This document shows positions 12,889 through 15,710 of a DNA stretch of 15,710 nucleotides, piece by piece. This DNA is from JAFMIT01 sp044341215 (GTDB lineage: Bacteria > Actinomycetota > Actinomycetes > S36-B12 > UBA5976). Location: contig JBIISC010000021.1 of NCBI GenBank assembly GCA_044341215.1, forward strand, positions 1 through 15,710. Direction: 5' to 3'. Position 1 is the first letter of the stretch; each line of letters opens with the position of its first letter. The notes below the pieces were generated by a model. It did no database searches, was not told the origin of the DNA, and was given only the letters and a program-made list of their open reading frames with translations. A program made the position numbers and the translations under genes.

Positions 12889-15129
12889 GTGTCCCGAGAA
12901 GACCAAGTAACTCGTACCGCTGCGCCAAGCCCTGAAGAAGTGTCCAATTATCCAGATTCAGTCACTGCTTTAGCTCCGGAATTTTTACAAATTGTTCAAA
13001 CAGTTCAAAGTTTTCACCCAAAAACAGATGTAGCTTTATTGGAGCGCGCATTTGACCGAGCGGCATATTTTCATCGTTTCCAATATCGCAAAAGCGGAGA
13101 GGCATACATAAGCCATCCACTTGCTGTCACATATATTTTGGCTGATCTCGGCATGACGGCACCAACATTGGTGGCTTCTCTTTTGCATGACACAGTTGAA
13201 GATACCGAATACACCCTGGCAGAGTTAACAAAAGACTTTGGCGATGAGGTGGCACATCTCGTAGACGGAGTTACAAAACTTGACAAGGTTTCATACGGTA
13301 GCGCAACTGCCGCCGAAACTGTTCGCAAGATGGTTGTTGCAATGGCACGCGATATCAGAGTTTTAGTTATCAAGCTTGCAGACCGTTTGCACAATATGCG
13401 CACCCTCGGTGCTTTGGATGAAGCTAAGCAAGAACTGAAAGCTCGAGAAACTTTAGAGATATTCGCTCCATTGGCGCATCGACTTGGTATGAATACAATC
13501 AAATTCGAATTAGAGGATTTGAGCTTTAAGTATCTTTACCCAAAACGATACGATGAAATAGTTCGCCTAGTCAACCAAAAAGCGCCAGAACGGTCCATCG
13601 AACTTGAAACCGTTCTAGTTGAGATCCGAAACGATCTTGATAATGGGCGAATTGCTGCGTTAGTTTCGGGAAGACCTAAACATTTTTATTCGGTCTATCA
13701 AAAAATGATTGTGCGCGGCCGCGATCTTGACGACATTTATGACCTGATCGGAATTCGCATTCTGGTTGAGTCAGTTGGGGATTGTTATTCGGTACTCGGG
13801 CGCATCCACGCTAAATGGAATCCAGTGCCAGGTCGATTCAAGGATTACATCGCGATGCCGAAATTTACGATGTATCAGTCATTGCATACAACAGTGATTG
13901 GTCCGCATGGCCGTCCGGTTGAATTCCAAATTCGCACTCATGAAATGCATAAACAGGCAGAGTTTGGCATTGCTGCTCATTGGCGATATAAACAAGGTGC
14001 GGACAATAAGAACACAGATGATCTAGGTTGGTTGCGACAGCTTCTCGACTGGCAACGTGAAGCTGAGGATCCAGATGAGTTCCTAGATTCACTGCGATAC
14101 GACCTTGCGTCTAAAGAGGTTTACGTTTTCACACCTAAAGGTGATGTGATGGGTTTGCCAATTGGGTCTACACCAGTTGATTTTGCATACAGCGTTCACA
14201 CTGAAATCGGACATCACTGTGTTGGAGCAAAAGTAAATGGAAAGCTTGTACCACTTGAATCCGCCCTCAACAACGGCGATGTTATTGAAATTTTTACATC
14301 TAAAGCCGACAGTGCAGCGCCGAGTAGAGATTGGCTAAATTTTGTTCAAAGCTCTAGAGCAAAGGCAAAGATCAGAGGCTGGTTTACAAAAGAGCGGCGT
14401 GAAGATGCACAAGAAAAAGGAAAAGAAGAAATCATTCGCGAAATGCGAAAGCAAGGCTTACCGCTCCAGCGCCTTATGACCGCGCAAGCGATGTCAACTT
14501 TGGCCTTAGACCTGCGCTATACCGACGTTGATGACTTGTATGCAGCGGTTGGTGAAAACAAAATTTCCGCGTCATCGGTTATCCAAAAACTCTTAGTGAG
14601 CCTTGGTGGGGAAGAGGGAGTTCTTGAAGACCTATCCGAAACGATTACTCCTTCTAGAGTTGGCTCAAATAAAGGAATACCTCAAGGAGATCCTGGGGTG
14701 ATCGTGCAAGGCGCTGATGACGTTATGGTCAAGTTGGCTAGATGTTGCACGCCAGTGCCGGGCGATGAAATTGTGGGATATGTGACTCGAGGCAGTGGCG
14801 TGAGTGTTCACCGTGAAGACTGCAAGAATATTTTGGCAATAACGATAGAAAAAGATCGAATAATTGAAGTTAAGTGGCAGCCTCGTCACAACAGTGTTTA
14901 TCTAGTAAATATTCAAGTTGAGGCACTAGACCGAGCCAGACTACTTTCTGACGTCACAAAGACCTTAAGCGATCAGCATGTAAACATTTTGAGTGCTTCG
15001 GTCTCAACTTCGCGGGATCGAGTGGCACTGAGTCGATTTACATTTGAGATGTCTGACCCGCGCCATCTTGGAGCAGTCATGCAATCCGTGCGCCAAATTG
15101 ATGGCGTTTACGACTGTTATCGCGTTTAG
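12889..15129 (+). CDS. relA: Bifunctional (p)ppGpp synthetase/hydrolase Rel (RelA/SpoT family)
   Basis: A 746-residue long RSH enzyme. Domains in order: HD hydrolase (about 45-200) with ISHP (H76), the HD pair H100/D101 and ED at 104-105, all intact; synthetase (about 240-370) with RPKHFYSVYQKM (from about 262), RDLDDIYDLIGIRIL, GRFKDYIAMPKF (about 315-326) and VEFQIRT; TGS (about 410-470; VDFAYSVHTEIGHHCVGAKVNG); a helical region; the zinc-finger-like segment with C619/C620 (CCTPVPGDEIVGYVT, then HREDCKN); and a C-terminal ACT domain (about 670-746). Both active sites look complete, so the protein should both make and degrade (p)ppGpp, as in other actinobacteria with one Rel. Start GTG 12889 is set by a strong AAGGAGG. 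A possible -10 box, TATGCT (12858-12863), lies over the end of apt, so an own promoter is possible. The end overlaps the convergent DUF349 gene by 4 nt. Confidence 0.97.
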   Translation: MSREDQVTRTAAPSPEEVSNYPDSVTALAPEFLQIVQTVQSFHPKTDVALLERAFDRAAYFHRFQYRKSGEAYISHPLAVTYILADLGMTAPTLVASLLHDTVEDTEYTLAELTKDFGDEVAHLVDGVTKLDKVSYGSATAAETVRKMVVAMARDIRVLVIKLADRLHNMRTLGALDEAKQELKARETLEIFAPLAHRLGMNTIKFELEDLSFKYLYPKRYDEIVRLVNQKAPERSIELETVLVEIRNDLDNGRIAALVSGRPKHFYSVYQKMIVRGRDLDDIYDLIGIRILVESVGDCYSVLGRIHAKWNPVPGRFKDYIAMPKFTMYQSLHTTVIGPHGRPVEFQIRTHEMHKQAEFGIAAHWRYKQGADNKNTDDLGWLRQLLDWQREAEDPDEFLDSLRYDLASKEVYVFTPKGDVMGLPIGSTPVDFAYSVHTEIGHHCVGAKVNGKLVPLESALNNGDVIEIFTSKADSAAPSRDWLNFVQSSRAKAKIRGWFTKERREDAQEKGKEEIIREMRKQGLPLQRLMTAQAMSTLALDLRYTDVDDLYAAVGENKISASSVIQKLLVSLGGEEGVLEDLSETITPSRVGSNKGIPQGDPGVIVQGADDVMVKLARCCTPVPGDEIVGYVTRGSGVSVHREDCKNILAITIEKDRIIEVKWQPRHNSVYLVNIQVEALDRARLLSDVTKTLSDQHVNILSASVSTSRDRVALSRFTFEMSDPRHLGAVMQSVRQIDGVYDCYRV

Positions 15130-15710
15130 GCGTGTTTCATAGCGGCATCGAGCATCGCCCTGGCATTCGCTAACTGTGCTTCTATTTTCGATACATCTTT
15201 TGAACCGTTAGTGGTTGCCTTCAGTAAATCGGCTTCGATTTGCGCGACAGCATCCTGGAATTTACCAGCAGTGTTAGCCGCAAAAGCTTTTCGACTCGGG
15301 TCGTTCTTACGCCATTCCTCTTGTTCAAGTTCTTTAATGGCGCTTTCAACTTTGCGAAGTCTGCCTTCAACTGTCTGCATGTCAGCCCTTGGAACATGAC
15401 CAATCTTGGTCCAACGGTCAAGCACAGATTTATAAGCTTTCTTAGCCGCTGCAATGTTCGTGACGGGCAAAATTGCTTCTGCTTCAATCAATAGTTGTAA
15501 TTTTAGAGCTAAGTTTCCACCGAATTCTTCATCTCGAACTGACAAAGATGCAGTGCGGGCGTCGAAGAATTCTTGTTGAAGTGATCGGAATTTATTCCAA
15601 AGCGCATCATCGTCTTTTTTGTTGCCTCTTGGAGCGGTGCGCCACCGATCCATTAGTGCTTTGAATTTGTTAGCTGTTGCCGTCCAGTCAGTGGATTTAG
15701 CAAGTTCGCT
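15126..15710 (-). CDS. DUF349-repeat protein, C-terminal part (5' end outside window)
   Basis: A minus-strand frame stays open from the window edge to TAA at 15128-15126, giving the last 194 residues of a longer protein. The DUF349 pattern recurs. One unit reads DWTATANKFKALMDRWRTAPRGN, followed by DDALWNKFRSLQQEFFDAR; a second, weaker unit has AYKSVLDRWTKIGHVPR. The rest is highly charged and helical (ELEQEEWRKNDPSRKAF...) and likely forms a coiled coil. No membrane segment or enzyme motif is seen. Proteins of this kind are encoded near relA in many actinobacteria; their function is not established. An internal ATG at 15653 exists, but the repeat continues upstream of it, so it is not the start. 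The gene converges on relA, and the stop codons overlap within 4 nt. Confidence 0.88.
   Translation of the reverse strand, partial: SELAKSTDWTATANKFKALMDRWRTAPRGNKKDDDALWNKFRSLQQEFFDARTASLSVRDEEFGGNLALKLQLLIEAEAILPVTNIAAAKKAYKSVLDRWTKIGHVPRADMQTVEGRLRKVESAIKELEQEEWRKNDPSRKAFAANTAGKFQDAVAQIEADLLKATTNGSKDVSKIEAQLANARAMLDAAMKHA

Noticed and set aside
13071..13502. 143-residue minus-strand open frame inside relA
   Set aside because: It lies fully antisense to the HD domain of Rel, has no recognisable motif, and is best explained as a shadow of the coding strand.
1..15710. Defence system, mobile element or CRISPR array
   Set aside because: Both strands were read. All long stretches are explained by conserved housekeeping genes, no gap exceeds about 65 nt, and no repeat arrays, transposase motifs or att-like repeats are visible.

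Overview
This window reads as chromosomal core DNA from a low-GC, streamlined actinobacterium. The gene order pgsA-patA-pimA, pdxS-pdxT-yebC, ruvC-ruvA-ruvB, secD-secF, apt, relA matches the order known from Mycobacterium and Streptomyces. However, the bases are far less GC-rich than in those genera, and the intergenic spaces are nearly absent (ATGA and TAATG junctions, or 2-nt gaps). The best guess is a freshwater acI-type actinobacterium (Ca. Nanopelagicales: Planktophila/Nanopelagicus), or another small-genome actinobacterium. This placement is inference from gene order and composition. I see no rRNA, tRNA, CRISPR array, insertion sequence or phage gene.

Layout. Positions 1-2817 hold the end of a phosphatidylinositol-phosphate synthase (pgsA), the PIM acyltransferase (patA), the first PIM mannosyltransferase (pimA) and a small membrane-anchored protein, all with overlapping start and stop codons. 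A DUF3048 lipoprotein (2831-3883) follows. After a 48-nt gap with a small GC-rich hairpin come pdxS and pdxT (PLP synthase), yebC, and a WS/DGAT-type acyltransferase (6227-7495). The Holliday-junction operon ruvC-ruvA-ruvB (7557-9674) comes next, preceded by a near-perfect actinobacterial SOS (LexA) box that lies in the last codons of the acyltransferase gene. After a 65-nt gap come secD-secF, apt and the bifunctional (p)ppGpp enzyme relA/rel (to 15129). The final 0.6 kb, on the minus strand, is the 3' part of a DUF349 protein whose end overlaps relA by 4 nt.

How the genes work together. The first block builds phosphatidylinositol mannosides of the cell envelope. PdxS/PdxT make vitamin B6. 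RuvABC process recombination intermediates and appear to be under DNA-damage control. SecDF pull secreted proteins across the membrane. Apt salvages adenine, and Rel sets the stringent response. The parts that differ from the classical order are the DUF3048 lipoprotein, the WS/DGAT acyltransferase between yebC and ruvC, the absence of yajC before secD, and the lack of a Nudix domain in the protein after pimA. I found no convincing undescribed multi-gene system. The strongest new observation is the SOS box embedded in a coding sequence.
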